Shown piece after piece: positions 1-8,744 of a DNA stretch of 64,000 nt. Origin of the DNA: Iodobacter sp. BJB302 (lineage in GTDB: Bacteria > Pseudomonadota > Gammaproteobacteria > Burkholderiales > Chitinibacteraceae); the NCBI RefSeq assembly GCF_002735645.1, contig NZ_PDZG01000002.1:1-64000 (forward strand), given 5' to 3'. A program made the translations under genes and the position numbers. Every line of letters starts with the position of its first letter. The first letter of the stretch is position 1. The notes beneath the pieces are model-generated. The model was not told the DNA's origin. It ran no database searches and saw only the letters and a list, made by a program, of their open reading frames with translations.

Positions 1-416
1 CCGTCCAGCAGTAAGCAATGACAACCCATATTCTGAATCACTATTTAAAACGCTGAAATACCGCCCGATGCAATTACCTAAGCCCTTCGACGACCTGCTG
101 GCGGCGCGCCAATGGGCGACTCAAGTGGTGCATTGGTATAACAATGAGCACCGCCACAGCAGCATCCAATATGTGACGCCAACCGAGCGCCACGCAGGTC
201 AAGATCAGGCCCTTTTACAGCAAAGAATCGCCGTCTACGAAGCCGCCCGGGCCGCGCATCCCCTGCGCTGGACAAAGGGCACGCGAAACTGGGAAAGAGT
301 GAATATCGTCCACCTCAATCCAGAAAAATCACCGGAAGCGGAGACGGGTGCTGTAAGGAAAAAAGCAGAGCAAAGAACGGCATAAATATTAAACGATTAA
401 GGCGACAACTGGTTTG
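1..416 (+). mobile_element. Right-hand part of an IS3-family insertion sequence
   Basis: The element includes the transposase end and a short tail after its stop. Its right boundary is inferred to lie near 410-420, where a GGCGACAACTGGTTTGACA-like terminus ends in TTGACA and the coding-looking frame of the next ORF begins. No target duplication can be checked because the left end is outside the window. Confidence 0.45.
2..385 (+). CDS. IS3-family transposase, C-terminal part (5' end outside window)
   Basis: This is the last third of an integrase-core (rve, DDE) transposase. The reading frame is open from the first bases of the window, so the first ATG at 68 is internal and the gene is cut by the window edge. 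The segment just before that ATG carries the conserved NDNPYSESLFKTLKYRP block, followed by a WYNNEHRHSSI-type block around residue 45 and a TP(T)ERH tail, as in IS3-group transposases. The catalytic Glu region is therefore present, but the two Asp residues lie outside the window. The overlapping minus-strand ORF is a shadow. Family assignment is by eye; the exact IS cannot be named. Confidence 0.85.
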   Translation, partial: RPAVSNDNPYSESLFKTLKYRPMQLPKPFDDLLAARQWATQVVHWYNNEHRHSSIQYVTPTERHAGQDQALLQQRIAVYEAARAAHPLRWTKGTRNWERVNIVHLNPEKSPEAETGAVRKKAEQRTA

Positions 417-480
417 ACAATTACCGATTCAAGACATCGACACCCCGATCAACCTCCTTGCCAGTGTACAGTCAGATCAT

Positions 481-1230
481 TTGTCCGAGTATTCACAGGA
501 TCGCTTCAATGAGACTCTAACGAGAGAACAAGTCTCTATCGACCTAGTGAAAAAACACTCGCACTTCCGTATCGAGCAGCTTGGGGAGTTGCAAAACATG
601 ATCGAGATAATGGACGACACTGAATTCGCCACTCTGGTGTTTCACTGGCTCCCTGCGACCAACTTTCTCAAGACCTTTGCAAAAATCATTGTCAAGCTTG
701 TACCCCGAGTGTTTAGTAGCAACGGAGTATCGGTTAATCCCACTGATGTCATGATCGCAAAGCTGGCCGGTTACCTCAACGCTTCAAGTTATTCGGACTA
801 CCTGAAAAGCCAGATCTCTCATGCGCGGCAGCGGATAATAGAAGGAGAGAACCTTACTCTTTCTAAAGCTATCAATAATGATTTGAAGATAATTACCAAT
901 GCGTTCGGCTTTACCCTTCCTAAGCTTCTCGGACTGATAGAGGATGTCGTTAAACAGCACGCGGTAAAACGGGGGATCCGAAGTAAAATCGATTACGCGC
1001 ACGTAAGAATGGTTTTTGAGGGGCATCACCTGCCAACAGGGATCAATGCTTTAGAGGAAATTGGAATTCCCATTCAGACTCTTCATCGTCTGACAAAGCG
1101 GATGGAGTTTCCCGAGCAGGCTGACGTTGATGCCCTCGGTCAATATCTTCGGGATACTCAGGGCTCTTGGTGCCAGTTCTTGGGGAGTGTGGATCAAGCT
1201 TTCATCAGACGTGCGCTTGGAGTAGCGTGA
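481..1230 (+). CDS. Hypothetical protein, probably 5'-truncated by the IS
   Basis: A 249-residue, mostly helical protein with no motif I recognise. The only usable start is TTG at 481. There is no convincing ribosome-binding site before it. The same frame is open upstream to the TGA at 415-417 and reads like protein (LPIQDIDTPINLL...), with no ATG or GTG start. This suggests that the true N-terminus was removed when the IS inserted immediately upstream, and that the remaining piece is the C-terminal part of a larger protein. No signal peptide or membrane segment is seen. A terminator-like hairpin follows about 200 bases later. The function is unknown. Confidence 0.55.
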   Translation: MSEYSQDRFNETLTREQVSIDLVKKHSHFRIEQLGELQNMIEIMDDTEFATLVFHWLPATNFLKTFAKIIVKLVPRVFSSNGVSVNPTDVMIAKLAGYLNASSYSDYLKSQISHARQRIIEGENLTLSKAINNDLKIITNAFGFTLPKLLGLIEDVVKQHAVKRGIRSKIDYAHVRMVFEGHHLPTGINALEEIGIPIQTLHRLTKRMEFPEQADVDALGQYLRDTQGSWCQFLGSVDQAFIRRALGVA

Positions 1231-1853
1231 CATCAGTTTTGAGCTACCGTACTTCAATTAATGAGCGCCTGCTCAGCGCTCCAAGTCCGGGCAGGAGCTT
1301 TCCCAGTCGCCAGCTTGCAAGCAACAAGTAGATGCTTTAACTGCAATCAATACGTGAACGAGCATTTCGCCCCTTGCCTGTAGCTGTCTGCTTAGGCCAA
1401 ACAGCTATGGCCCGCCATCAAAAAAAAGTAGGCCGCAACCAGATGGTTTTGCGGCCTTGCTTTTTTCAAGCTTTGGCATCAGCACCTCGGCTTTAGAGTG
1501 CAGCCAAAACCTCTATGTAGATGGTCGAAATCAGTAAGCCACTACTGGATCACTGATTTCGTACATCGATAAAGAGCGTATGGCTGCCTGCTAAGGCCGA
1601 TGTGCAGAAGCTCAGAGCAGCCCTCTGAGCGGCAGCTTTACGATCGCAACCGGGCGTTCCATGACCACAGCTAGGTGGCGAAAACAGTCGCTAAACAATT
1701 ATCTCTATCGAGCGTAAACAGCCGCGCGGCCAAAGCGAACACAGCCCAAATCTAGTTTTAAATGACTATTGCACTTGAGGTAGTCTAGTTATCAGCGAAA
1801 TGGACTCAGAGCCAGATGAAGCAGCAATAAAAACATATCGGGGTGAAAGCCAT
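1231..1853. other. Gene-poor stretch in accessory patch
   Basis: No credible ORF is visible. It contains a strong bidirectional hairpin at 1430-1457 (listed separately) and a smaller perfect hairpin at 1611-1629 with CTCAGAG/CTCTGAG arms and a 5-base loop. The segment around 1580-1670 looks like decayed intergenic sequence; I see no repeat array or RNA gene. Confidence 0.5.
1421..1466. terminator. Bidirectional Rho-independent terminator
   Basis: AGGCCGCAA (1430-1438) pairs with TTGCGGCCT (1449-1457). An A-run lies before it (1421-1427) and a T-run after it (1461-1466), so it can act on both strands. It would stop transcripts from the orphan ORF on the plus strand and from the broken integrase on the minus strand. 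Confidence 0.75.
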
Positions 1854-2958
1854 TTATCGCCTATCCCCTCGCCCTCCCATTACCACCACCGCCAGAATAT
1901 CCCGGTGCAAATCTACAGCTCGCAGCTGGGTATAGCGTTTTAGGTTTTTCCAGCTTTTATGGCCAGACACCAGGGCCACTTCCTGTATTTGATAGCCTTG
2001 CTCAAACAGCCTGCTGATGCCTTCATGACGCAGATCGTGGAAGTGCAGGTCTTGAATACCAGCCTTGCTGACAATGCCGCGAAAGGCCACGCCAACTGAT
2101 TCGGATTTATAGGGAAAGATAAATTCGCTGGTACGAGGCTGCGCCTGGATGATGCTTAGAGACGTACCCAGCAGCGGCACGGTTTGGTCATTGCCGATTT
2201 TTTTCTTTGGGTCTTTTCTGTCCCGGATCAAAATGGTGCGGTTTTTCTCGTCTAAATCACTCCATTGCAAGCGGGTGATTTCACTGCGGCGCATGGTGGT
2301 TTCAATGGCAAAGCGCACCAGATCCGCGATAGGGATTTGCCTGAAATGTTCGGTGGCTTTTGCTCCTGCCAAAATCAAGCCTAATTCTGAATCCTGTAAT
2401 CGCCGCTCGCGCTCAACAGAGCCACTAATCATGCCCTTTTCTTTTAAGTATTCATTGGCCAATGAATACTGAGCAATATCTACATCTAATTTGGCAAATA
2501 ATTTGGCTTCTTTTAATACACAACCCAAATAAATAATATCTTGCTGAATAGATTGCGGCTTTACGCCAAATGATCGGCGATGGCGAACATAATCAATAAT
2601 TTTATCGGCGGTTAATTCCAAGATAGCCACGTCAGCCATTGGGGAGCGGGCCAGCACACATTCAGCACGCTGCGCTTAGACGCCCAGAGGTGTTTGTCTT
2701 TCTCAAAAAACTCTATATATTTATCGATCAGATCTTTAAGGGTTAAGCCTTTTAATTTGCGCTGAGCAATGGCCTCTTGCTCACGCATTTTCTCGGTCAG
2801 CAGTGCTGCCCACTCCTCCGCTAGGCGTGAATGCCTACCCCTGCGGCAAGAAAGCTTCTGGACTCATTTAACAGCAGCTTGCCGTCCCGCTTAAGCCTCA
2901 CCTGCGCCTGATAAGAAACAGAACCATCTTTGTTTTGTAAACGGATAATTGAGGCCAT
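1854..2958 (-). pseudogene. Tyrosine site-specific recombinase (integrase), two frameshifts
   Basis: Three frames together give a phage/island integrase. The N-terminal piece starts at the ATG at 2958 (MASIIRLQNKDGS...) and breaks near 2850. The core-binding piece (EEWAALL...KDLIDKYIEFF) runs in a second frame to about 2657. The catalytic domain then continues in a third frame to 1854. The first break needs a one- or two-base indel around 2840-2855. The second looks like a TG duplication near 2655-2660. Catalytic residues are still visible: Arg in TTMRRSEI, HxxR in HDLRHEG, His in SGHKSW and Tyr in LKRYTQL. The parent would be about 360 residues. It is now unlikely to make a working enzyme, although the catalytic half remains open for 267 codons. 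No tRNA or clear att repeat is seen beside it. Confidence 0.8.
2447..2470. repeat. Perfect 24-bp palindrome inside the integrase gene
   Basis: AGTATTCATTGG (2447-2458) is followed directly by its exact reverse complement CCAATGAATACT (2459-2470), with no spacer. It lies in coding sequence for the YSLANEY stretch, so both strands encode YSLANEY there. Confidence 0.8.
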
Positions 2959-3089
2959 AAGTGTGAAAGTGCTATCTCTGTTTTTTGACGCCTCAAGATA
3001 GCACTCAGCTAACATAACCCCGCTTTAAGTGCCTTTTTACCGTAACAACGCCGGATGAGTGCTAATTATGGCCACCGTAAAATCCAGGC

Positions 3090-3121
3090 AAAAAAAGGCG
3101 CTGAGATCACTCAACGCCTTA
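3090..3121 (-). terminator. Terminator of the M13 peptidase gene
   Basis: On the minus strand AAGGCGTTGAG is followed by a short loop and CTCAGCGCC, then a run of seven T. It lies 15-45 bases past the peptidase stop and also marks the edge between the accessory patch and the core genes. Confidence 0.8.
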
Positions 3122-3134
3122 TTTCAAGCCATTC

Positions 3135-5141
3135 TTACCAGATACGGATGCGTTCTTTAGCGGGCTTATACATGCCGTCGCCTTCTTTTACCTTAAAGGC
3201 TTTATAAAATGCATCGCTATTAACCGCTGCGCCATTGGCGCGGAATTGGCCGGGGCTGTGGGGGTCGGTTAGCAGCATTTGCAAGGTCATGGGCTCGCGC
3301 ATTTTGCTGGCCCATACCTGGCTCCAGCCTAAAAAGAAGCGCTGCTCACCGGTATGCCCATCTATTTTTTCGGCGGGCTTGCCCCCTAAAGATAATTGAT
3401 AGGCTTTATATGCCACAGCCAAACCGGATAAATCCGCAATATTCTCACCAAGAGTAAGTTTTCCATTAACGTGCTTGCCCGGAATGGCTTCATAAGCGTC
3501 GTATTGAGCGACTAATTTGCTGGTCAGTGCGGTAAATTCCTTTTTATCCTGCTTTCCCCACCAGTTTTTTAAATTACCGTCGCCATCATACTGGCTGCCC
3601 TGGTCATCAAAACCATGGGATATTTCATGCCCAATAACGCCGCCAATTGCACCATAATTCACGGCATCGTCTGCCGCAGGATCAAAGAATGGCGCTTGCA
3701 ATATAGCTGCAGGGAAAACAATTTCATTCATGCTGGGGTTGTAATAGGCATTAACGGTTTGCGGTGTCATTCCCCATTTTTTGCGATCAATGGGTTTTCC
3801 TAATTGATTTAGCTCACGCGCGCTGGAGAACAACTGAGCGCGTTGCAAATTACCTAATAAATCATCTGCCTTAATCTCTAAGCTGCTGTAATCAATCCAT
3901 TGCTCCGGATAGCCAATTTTCACGGTAAATTTAGCTAGTTTTTGCTGTGCTTTTACCTTTGTTGTGGCGCTCATCCAGCTTAAATCTTTAATTGAGCTGC
4001 GATAAGATGCTAATAGATTATTTACCATCACATCCATTTTAGCTTTTGCTTCGGGCGTAAAATACTTTGCAACATATAATTCGCCCACCGCCTCACCCAA
4101 GCTGCCATTTGTGGCTGCAATTGCTCTTTTCCAGCGTGGCTTTTGCTCTGGCACGCCAGACAAGGACTTACCGTGAAAATCGAAAGATAAATCCGTATAT
4201 GCTTTAGGCAGCGCATTAGCGTATTGGTCTAAAACTTTAAATTTAAGCCATACTTTTACCGTGGCTAATGGTGTTTTAGCCAGGGTTTCACTCATTGATT
4301 TGATATAGCTTGGCTGGGAAACAATAACAGACCCCACTTTACCTGCTATACCCATCGCCTGCCAATATTCATCCCACGCAAAATCAGGTGCTAGTTTTTT
4401 TAATTCGGCCAGTGATTTTTTATTATAGGTTTTTTGCGGATCGCGATTATCTACTTTAGTCCATTGTGCTTTAGCCAGCTCGGTTTCTAATGCCAGTAAG
4501 GATGCAACATCAACCTCTGTTTCACCTGATAGTTTTAATAAACTTTCAAAATAAGTGCTTAAGGCTTTACGTGCAGCAATGAATTTTTCATCCGATTTTA
4601 AATAATAATCCCGGTCAGGCAGGCTTAAACCCGATTGATGCACATTCACGATATAGGCCGTTGAATTCTTTTCATCCTGCCCCACATAAATCCCCAGAGG
4701 GGCATAGAGCCCAGCCTTGCTCAACAGGGCTAATTGCTCTGCCAGTGCCTTGCTATTTTTGATCGCAGCAATATCTGTAAAAGTGGATTGCAAAGGCGCT
4801 AAACCGCGCTGCTCGATTAAGCTTTCATTCATATAGCTTTGATATAAATCGCCCACTTTTTTTGCGGCCGGGCCTGGTGCCGCATTTTGTGCCGCCATTT
4901 CTACCATTTCACGCACCTGGCCTTCTGCGCGATCACGCAAAATTAAAAATGCGCCATGCGAGGACTTATCGCTGGGTATTTCAGTGTTTTTTAACCATGT
5001 ACCATTGACTGCCTGATATAAATCATCCTGCACCCGGACACTTTGATCAAAACGCTCAGAATCAAGCCCGGAGCGGGATGCGGCTTGTACACCCATTGCC
5101 AAAGAAGCTGTAATCAACGTCAACACAAGCTTTTGTTTCAT
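3135..5141 (-). CDS. M13-family (neprilysin/PepO-like) metallopeptidase, secreted
   Basis: This is a zinc endopeptidase of the M13 family, 668 residues, the usual size. A signal peptide is visible (MKQKLVLTLITASLAMGVQA), so it should act in the periplasm or outside the cell on short peptides. The zinc site HEISH is at residues 505-509 and the second motif GENIADLSG starts near residue 565. An NAYYNPSMNEIVFPA block, typical of the family's substrate cleft, lies between the halves. It ends in an Arg-Ile-Trp tail like other M13 enzymes. It is monocistronic with its own terminator. It may be called pepO in related genomes, but I do not assign the symbol. Confidence 0.93.
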   Translation of the reverse strand: MKQKLVLTLITASLAMGVQAASRSGLDSERFDQSVRVQDDLYQAVNGTWLKNTEIPSDKSSHGAFLILRDRAEGQVREMVEMAAQNAAPGPAAKKVGDLYQSYMNESLIEQRGLAPLQSTFTDIAAIKNSKALAEQLALLSKAGLYAPLGIYVGQDEKNSTAYIVNVHQSGLSLPDRDYYLKSDEKFIAARKALSTYFESLLKLSGETEVDVASLLALETELAKAQWTKVDNRDPQKTYNKKSLAELKKLAPDFAWDEYWQAMGIAGKVGSVIVSQPSYIKSMSETLAKTPLATVKVWLKFKVLDQYANALPKAYTDLSFDFHGKSLSGVPEQKPRWKRAIAATNGSLGEAVGELYVAKYFTPEAKAKMDVMVNNLLASYRSSIKDLSWMSATTKVKAQQKLAKFTVKIGYPEQWIDYSSLEIKADDLLGNLQRAQLFSSARELNQLGKPIDRKKWGMTPQTVNAYYNPSMNEIVFPAAILQAPFFDPAADDAVNYGAIGGVIGHEISHGFDDQGSQYDGDGNLKNWWGKQDKKEFTALTSKLVAQYDAYEAIPGKHVNGKLTLGENIADLSGLAVAYKAYQLSLGGKPAEKIDGHTGEQRFFLGWSQVWASKMREPMTLQMLLTDPHSPGQFRANGAAVNSDAFYKAFKVKEGDGMYKPAKERIRIW

Positions 5142-5300
5142 TCAAACCTCATCAATAAGCAGCAGGCCGCTTAGTCAATTAAACAATCATTAAGATCAAT
5201 GAATACCATTCTGTGGCATATAATGCCTCAATACTGTCCGAATCTGAAAGGAAATAAAAAATGAATGGTAAAATACATCTGATTTAAATAAATGAAGTGC

Positions 5301-5327
5301 TAAAGTTTTTACGGATCAGGTCGATAC
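5301..5327 (+). promoter_or_regulatory. Sigma-28 (FliA) promoter of flgM
   Basis: TAAAGTTT (5301-5308), an 11-base spacer, then GTCGATAC (5320-5327). This matches the flagellar sigma-28 consensus TAAAGTTT-N11-GCCGATAA fully at -35 and at 6 of 8 positions at -10. It lies 57 bases before the flgM start, as expected for late control of flgM. Confidence 0.8.
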
Positions 5328-5383
5328 TTGGCATAATGACAGTACAGAAAGTCACACTGGCCAGTGACGAAGGATGACATACC

Positions 5384-5668
5384 ATGAAAATCGATCAAAA
5401 CAAGCCTCTGAATACGACGCCCAGCCGCAGCAGCGAGCGTACAACGAGCACACCTGCCGCAAGTACGGAGCGCGCTAAAACAGACAGCGTAACGATTAAC
5501 CCACTGGCAGCTAAGCTGAATCAAATCGAGCAGAACTCAAAGCCTGCCTTTGATACTGAGCGTGTTGAATCACTCAAAAAAGCCATCAGCGAAGGGCGGT
5601 TCACCGTACGTACCGAAGCCATAGCTGGCAAAATCATTCAAAGCGCTCAAGAACTATTAGGCAAGTGA
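5384..5668 (+). CDS. flgM: Anti-sigma-28 factor FlgM
   Basis: FlgM holds the flagellar sigma factor FliA inactive until the hook is finished, and is then exported through the flagellar secretion apparatus. The 94-residue protein has a polar, Ser/Thr-rich, disordered N-terminal half. The C-terminal half (about 45-94) carries the FlgM helices that bind sigma-28 (DTERVESLKKAISEGRF..., KIIQSAQELL). A ribosome-binding AAGGA precedes the ATG. Transcription should come from the sigma-28 promoter at 5301-5327. flgN starts one base after the flgM stop, so the two form an operon. No other flagellar genes lie in this window. Confidence 0.93.
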   Translation: MKIDQNKPLNTTPSRSSERTTSTPAASTERAKTDSVTINPLAAKLNQIEQNSKPAFDTERVESLKKAISEGRFTVRTEAIAGKIIQSAQELLGK

Positions 5669-5669
5669 T

Positions 5670-6134
5670 ATGACCACCGACTCGCCTTTAAACAGCCTGC
5701 TGAACCAGGCCATCAGCAGCATGCAGACCTTATTAGACTTACTTCAAAAAGAGCAAAGTCATTTAATTGCCAATGAGCTGGACCCCCTCTTGGTGCTCAC
5801 CACAGAGAAACAGGCTGCAGCAATCGATGCTGAGCAAGCCGGGCAGGCGCTCAGCCAGTTTTTTAATGCTCAGGGTATTGATCCGCAGCATGATGCCACT
5901 ACATGGATCACAGAGCAGCCCCCTCATACACTCAGCCAGTGGCAGACTCTTTTAGAGATCACCCGCCAGGCTGCCGCATTTAACAGCAGCAATGGCAAGT
6001 TAATTGAAACCCGCCAGCAGCTGATCAATGGCTTTATGCAGCAAATTTTAGACGCCAGCCACAGCCGTCCGCTTTATGCTCCGGATGGCAAGCTTACATC
6101 GCTTCCGCAAGGCCAAAGGCGCGATTTAGCTTAA
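5670..6134 (+). CDS. flgN: Flagellar export chaperone FlgN
   Basis: FlgN is the cytosolic chaperone for the hook-associated proteins FlgK and FlgL. The 154-residue protein is helical with the family's N-terminal pattern (LLNQAISSMQTLLDLLQKEQ..., then LVLTTEKQAAA). It follows flgM by one base, and flgM-flgN pairing is a standard arrangement that supports the call. Its last codons overlap the 3' end of the convergent NlpC/P60 gene by four bases, so there is no room for a separate terminator between them. Confidence 0.88.
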   Translation: MTTDSPLNSLLNQAISSMQTLLDLLQKEQSHLIANELDPLLVLTTEKQAAAIDAEQAGQALSQFFNAQGIDPQHDATTWITEQPPHTLSQWQTLLEITRQAAAFNSSNGKLIETRQQLINGFMQQILDASHSRPLYAPDGKLTSLPQGQRRDLA

Positions 6135-6658
6135 GGGTTGAGGGCCATCAGGCTGCGCCCGCCTTCAAACCGTTGTGCAAAATACGGGGTGGATAGCGAT
6201 TCAACCCTTATTTTTCCTTTAGATGACGGCGCATGAATAAAGCGCCCGTCTCCCAAGTAAATGCCCATATGTGAAAACGATCTGCCCAGTGTATTAAAAA
6301 ACACGAGGTCCCCTGCCTGCAGCTGATCGCTTGCAACAGGCCGGGCCAGGCTGGCAATTTGTGCCGCATTATGCGGCAGCACCGCACCTACGGCATTTTT
6401 GTACACAAAGCTCACCATGCCACTGCAATCTAGGCCCGCTTCCGGATTATTGCCCCCAAACTGATAGCTGACATCCAGCAGGCCCAGCGCATACATGACG
6501 ATCTCGCGCCCCGCCCCTGCTGCCTGAATATTACTCAAGGATTTAGATGCCGGGTAAGCCACTTTGGTGCGGGTGGGCGTGGAGCTGCACGCGCTTAACA
6601 CCAAAATACTCAGCAAAATAATCTTTCTCAATCTGAATCCTTTAACAAACTCAGCCAT
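6131..6658 (-). CDS. NlpC/P60 family lipoprotein, peptidoglycan endopeptidase
   Basis: A cell-wall hydrolase of the NlpC/P60 cysteine peptidase family that cleaves within peptide stems. The N-terminus has a hydrophobic segment with the lipobox LSAC, putting the lipidated cysteine at residue 24. The catalytic residues are visible: Cys78 in GLDCSG, His130 in FSHMGIY and His142 in FIHAP. At 175 residues it is a minimal single-domain form. The start overlaps the end of the upstream acetyltransferase gene by eight bases, indicating translational coupling. Spr/MepS-type enzymes are the closest match I can name. The substrate is inferred from the family. Confidence 0.9.
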   Translation of the reverse strand: MAEFVKGFRLRKIILLSILVLSACSSTPTRTKVAYPASKSLSNIQAAGAGREIVMYALGLLDVSYQFGGNNPEAGLDCSGMVSFVYKNAVGAVLPHNAAQIASLARPVASDQLQAGDLVFFNTLGRSFSHMGIYLGDGRFIHAPSSKGKIRVESLSTPYFAQRFEGGRSLMALNP

Positions 6659-7172
6659 CCACTGGATTTTCAGGTGTAGGCAAAATCAATTGATAAAAAG
6701 CTAAATCCAGCCAGCGGCCAAATTTAAATCCTGATTGTTTAATCGTGCCTGCATGGCTAAAGCCAAGCTGCAGGTGCAGCGCAATGCTCGCGGTGTTTTC
6801 AGCATCGATTCCACCAATTAAGGTGTGATAACCCTGCTCCTGCGCTTTTTCAATAATAAGCAGTAATAGTTTTTTACCCAAACCCTGGCCACGATAATCA
6901 GGGTGGATATAAATAGAATGCTCAATGGCATATTTATAGGCCGGGCGCACTCTGAATGCACCATAGCTGGCAAAGCCCAATAAAACACCCGCATCATTTT
7001 CAAAACCCAGCACAGGCAATTGTCTGGCTTCTTTATCAGCAAACCAATCCACCATACTGGCTAATGGCCTTGGGGTGTAATCATAAAGCGCCGTAGAGTT
7101 TTCAATCGCTTCATTGAATATATAGAGAATTTGCTCAGCGTGCCGTGCATAAGTACAAGAAACAATCCGCAT
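6651..7172 (-). CDS. GNAT-family N-acetyltransferase (phosphinothricin acetyltransferase-like)
   Basis: A 173-residue acetyl-CoA dependent N-acyltransferase. The CoA-binding motif A is seen as YRGQGLGKKLL around residues 95-105. The N-terminal IFNEAIENSTALYDYTPR and the NTASIALHLQLGF block near 125-140 are typical of the Pat/MnaT subgroup, which acetylates amino-acid analogues such as methionine sulfoximine or phosphinothricin. The substrate here is unknown. It is the first gene of a two-gene operon with the NlpC/P60 lipoprotein. Confidence 0.88.
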   Translation of the reverse strand: MRIVSCTYARHAEQILYIFNEAIENSTALYDYTPRPLASMVDWFADKEARQLPVLGFENDAGVLLGFASYGAFRVRPAYKYAIEHSIYIHPDYRGQGLGKKLLLLIIEKAQEQGYHTLIGGIDAENTASIALHLQLGFSHAGTIKQSGFKFGRWLDLAFYQLILPTPENPVDG

Positions 7173-7201
7173 TATTTACTCTTAGCTTGTTTAATTTAAT
7201 C

Positions 7202-7241
7202 AAAAAAAAACACCTCAGGAGCAATCCTTCGGTGTTTTTTT
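7202..7241. terminator. Second terminator hairpin behind nagB
   Basis: AAACACC (7208-7214) pairs with GGTGTTT (7231-7237), with an inner AGGA/TCCT stem and a GCAA loop. It is flanked by an A-run and a T-run, so it can work on both strands. It stands in tandem with the hairpin at 7244-7268. Confidence 0.75.
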
Positions 7242-7243
7242 GC

Positions 7244-7268
7244 AAAAAAGCCCTCTGCAATAGAGGGC
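7244..7268 (-). terminator. Terminator of nagB
   Basis: On the minus strand GCCCTCT, a five-base loop and AGAGGGC are followed by six T. It lies 10 bases past the nagB stop codon. Confidence 0.85.
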
Positions 7269-7277
7269 AGCAATCTG

Positions 7278-8012
7278 TTAAGAATGCGAACGCTTGTAAT
7301 CCACATCGCAATCGGTCAGTACAATCACACGAGGATGTGTCTGCAAGAAAGAAGCTGGCACCTGGGTAGTAATTGGGCCATTTAAAGTGCGGTCAAGGAT
7401 TTCAGCTTTTTCTGCGCCTTTAACCACCAGCAGAATTGATTTTGCGTGCAAAATAGAACCCATGCCCATTGTTAATGCATGCGTTGGCACTTCATCAATG
7501 CTGTTAAAAAAGCGTTTATTGGCTTCGCGTGTTTCAGGCTTTAAAGTCACTTTATGTGTAAAGCGCGACAAGGCTTCATCAGGCTCATTAAAGCCAATAT
7601 GGCCATTATGCCCGATACCCAAAATTTGCATATCAACAAGGCCTTTCTGATAAATCAGCTCATCATAACGACGGCCTTCTTCATCCAGATCTTCGGCATT
7701 GCCATTGGGCACATAGGTATTTTCGGTGCGGATGTCGATATGATTAAACAGGTGGCTATTCATAAAGCTGCGATACGATTCCGGATGAGTAACGGGCAAA
7801 CCAGCGTATTCATCCAGATTGAATGTTGTTACTTCTTTAAAGCTCACCAGCCCCTGCTGATACGTCTTTACTATTTCCTGGTAAATGCCAACAGGGGTGC
7901 TACCTGTTGCCATACCGAGGATTGCATTAGGCTTGGTGCGGACAATAGATAGTAATAAATCAGCACCTACGCGATTCAGTTCATTTTGATCTTTGAATTT
8001 ATGTAAAATCAT
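7278..8012 (-). CDS. nagB: Glucosamine-6-phosphate deaminase
   Basis: NagB converts glucosamine-6-phosphate to fructose-6-phosphate and ammonia, the last step in using amino sugars such as those from chitin or cell wall. The 244-residue protein has the ATGSTPVG phosphate-binding motif (residues 35-42), NLDEYAGL with the catalytic Asp67, and GIGHNGHIGFNEP. It is about 20 residues shorter than the allosteric E. coli enzyme and close to the Bacillus NagB length, so it may lack the allosteric C-terminal part. No nagA or PTS gene is adjacent. Two terminators in tandem follow it. Confidence 0.95.
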   Translation of the reverse strand: MILHKFKDQNELNRVGADLLLSIVRTKPNAILGMATGSTPVGIYQEIVKTYQQGLVSFKEVTTFNLDEYAGLPVTHPESYRSFMNSHLFNHIDIRTENTYVPNGNAEDLDEEGRRYDELIYQKGLVDMQILGIGHNGHIGFNEPDEALSRFTHKVTLKPETREANKRFFNSIDEVPTHALTMGMGSILHAKSILLVVKGAEKAEILDRTLNGPITTQVPASFLQTHPRVIVLTDCDVDYKRSHS

Positions 8013-8105
8013 GATTGTGTGAATTCCGAAATAAGTAAAACAACCTAGATACTATACGTCAACTGAATAAGATTTGTTGATGCAAACCACATACCGCACA
8101 AAAAA

Positions 8106-8744
8106 TCAGGAAAATAACCAGGGTTGTCCGATTTTTCGCTGCGCTTCAAAAGCTTTAATCTCTTCTGCGTGATGCAAAGTTAAACCAATTTCATCTAAAC
8201 CATTTTGCAGGCAATGCTTGCGATGGCCGGTAATATCAAAACCAAACACCTGGCCTGAAGGCGTTGTGACGGTTTGAGCCAGCAAATCCACATTCAGGCC
8301 ATAACCTTCAGAGGCCACACTTTCTGTAAACAGCTGTTCAACAATCGCGCTATCCAAAACAATCGGCAGCAGGCCATTTTTGTAGCAGTTATTAAAGAAG
8401 ATATCGGCAAAGCTGGGTGCAATTACCACACGAAAGCCGTAATCTTCAATCGCCCACGGTGCATGTTCGCGGCTGGAGCCGCAGCCAAAGTTGTCTCTGG
8501 CCAGTAAGACTTCCGCGCCCTGATATCGCGGGTAGTTCAGCACAAAATCAGGATTAGGCTTGCGCTGGCTGTTATCCATACCCGGCTCGCCATGATCCAG
8601 ATAACGCCATTCATCAAACAGATTCGGGCCAAAACCAGAGCGCTTAATCGACTTTAAAAACTGTTTGGGGATAATGGCATCGGTATCCACATTGGCGCGA
8701 TCCAGCGGGCACACCAAACCATTTAATTGAGTGAATGCTTTCAT
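8106..8744 (-). CDS. leuD: 3-isopropylmalate dehydratase small subunit
   Basis: LeuD pairs with LeuC to isomerise 2- to 3-isopropylmalate in leucine synthesis. The 212-residue protein has the swivelling-domain motifs of the family: [14 protein letters not shown] near the N-terminus and [19 protein letters not shown] around residues 80-98. Its ATG overlaps the stop codon of the small lipoprotein gene upstream (ATGA), so translation is probably coupled. It is the last gene of the leuC-lipoprotein-leuD operon. leuB is not in the window. Confidence 0.96.
   Translation of the reverse strand: MKAFTQLNGLVCPLDRANVDTDAIIPKQFLKSIKRSGFGPNLFDEWRYLDHGEPGMDNSQRKPNPDFVLNYPRYQGAEVLLARDNFGCGSSREHAPWAIEDYGFRVVIAPSFADIFFNNCYKNGLLPIVLDSAIVEQLFTESVASEGYGLNVDLLAQTVTTPSGQVFGFDITGHRKHCLQNGLDEIGLTLHHAEEIKAFEAQRKIGQPWLFS

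Noticed and set aside
2149-2472. Plus-strand ORF across the integrase
   Set aside because: Antisense shadow of the integrase; its YSLANEY ending is produced by the 24-bp palindrome.
3016-3090. Attachment site of the dead integrase
   Set aside because: The place is right (beside the integrase 5' end) but no tRNA or repeated core sequence could be found within the window.
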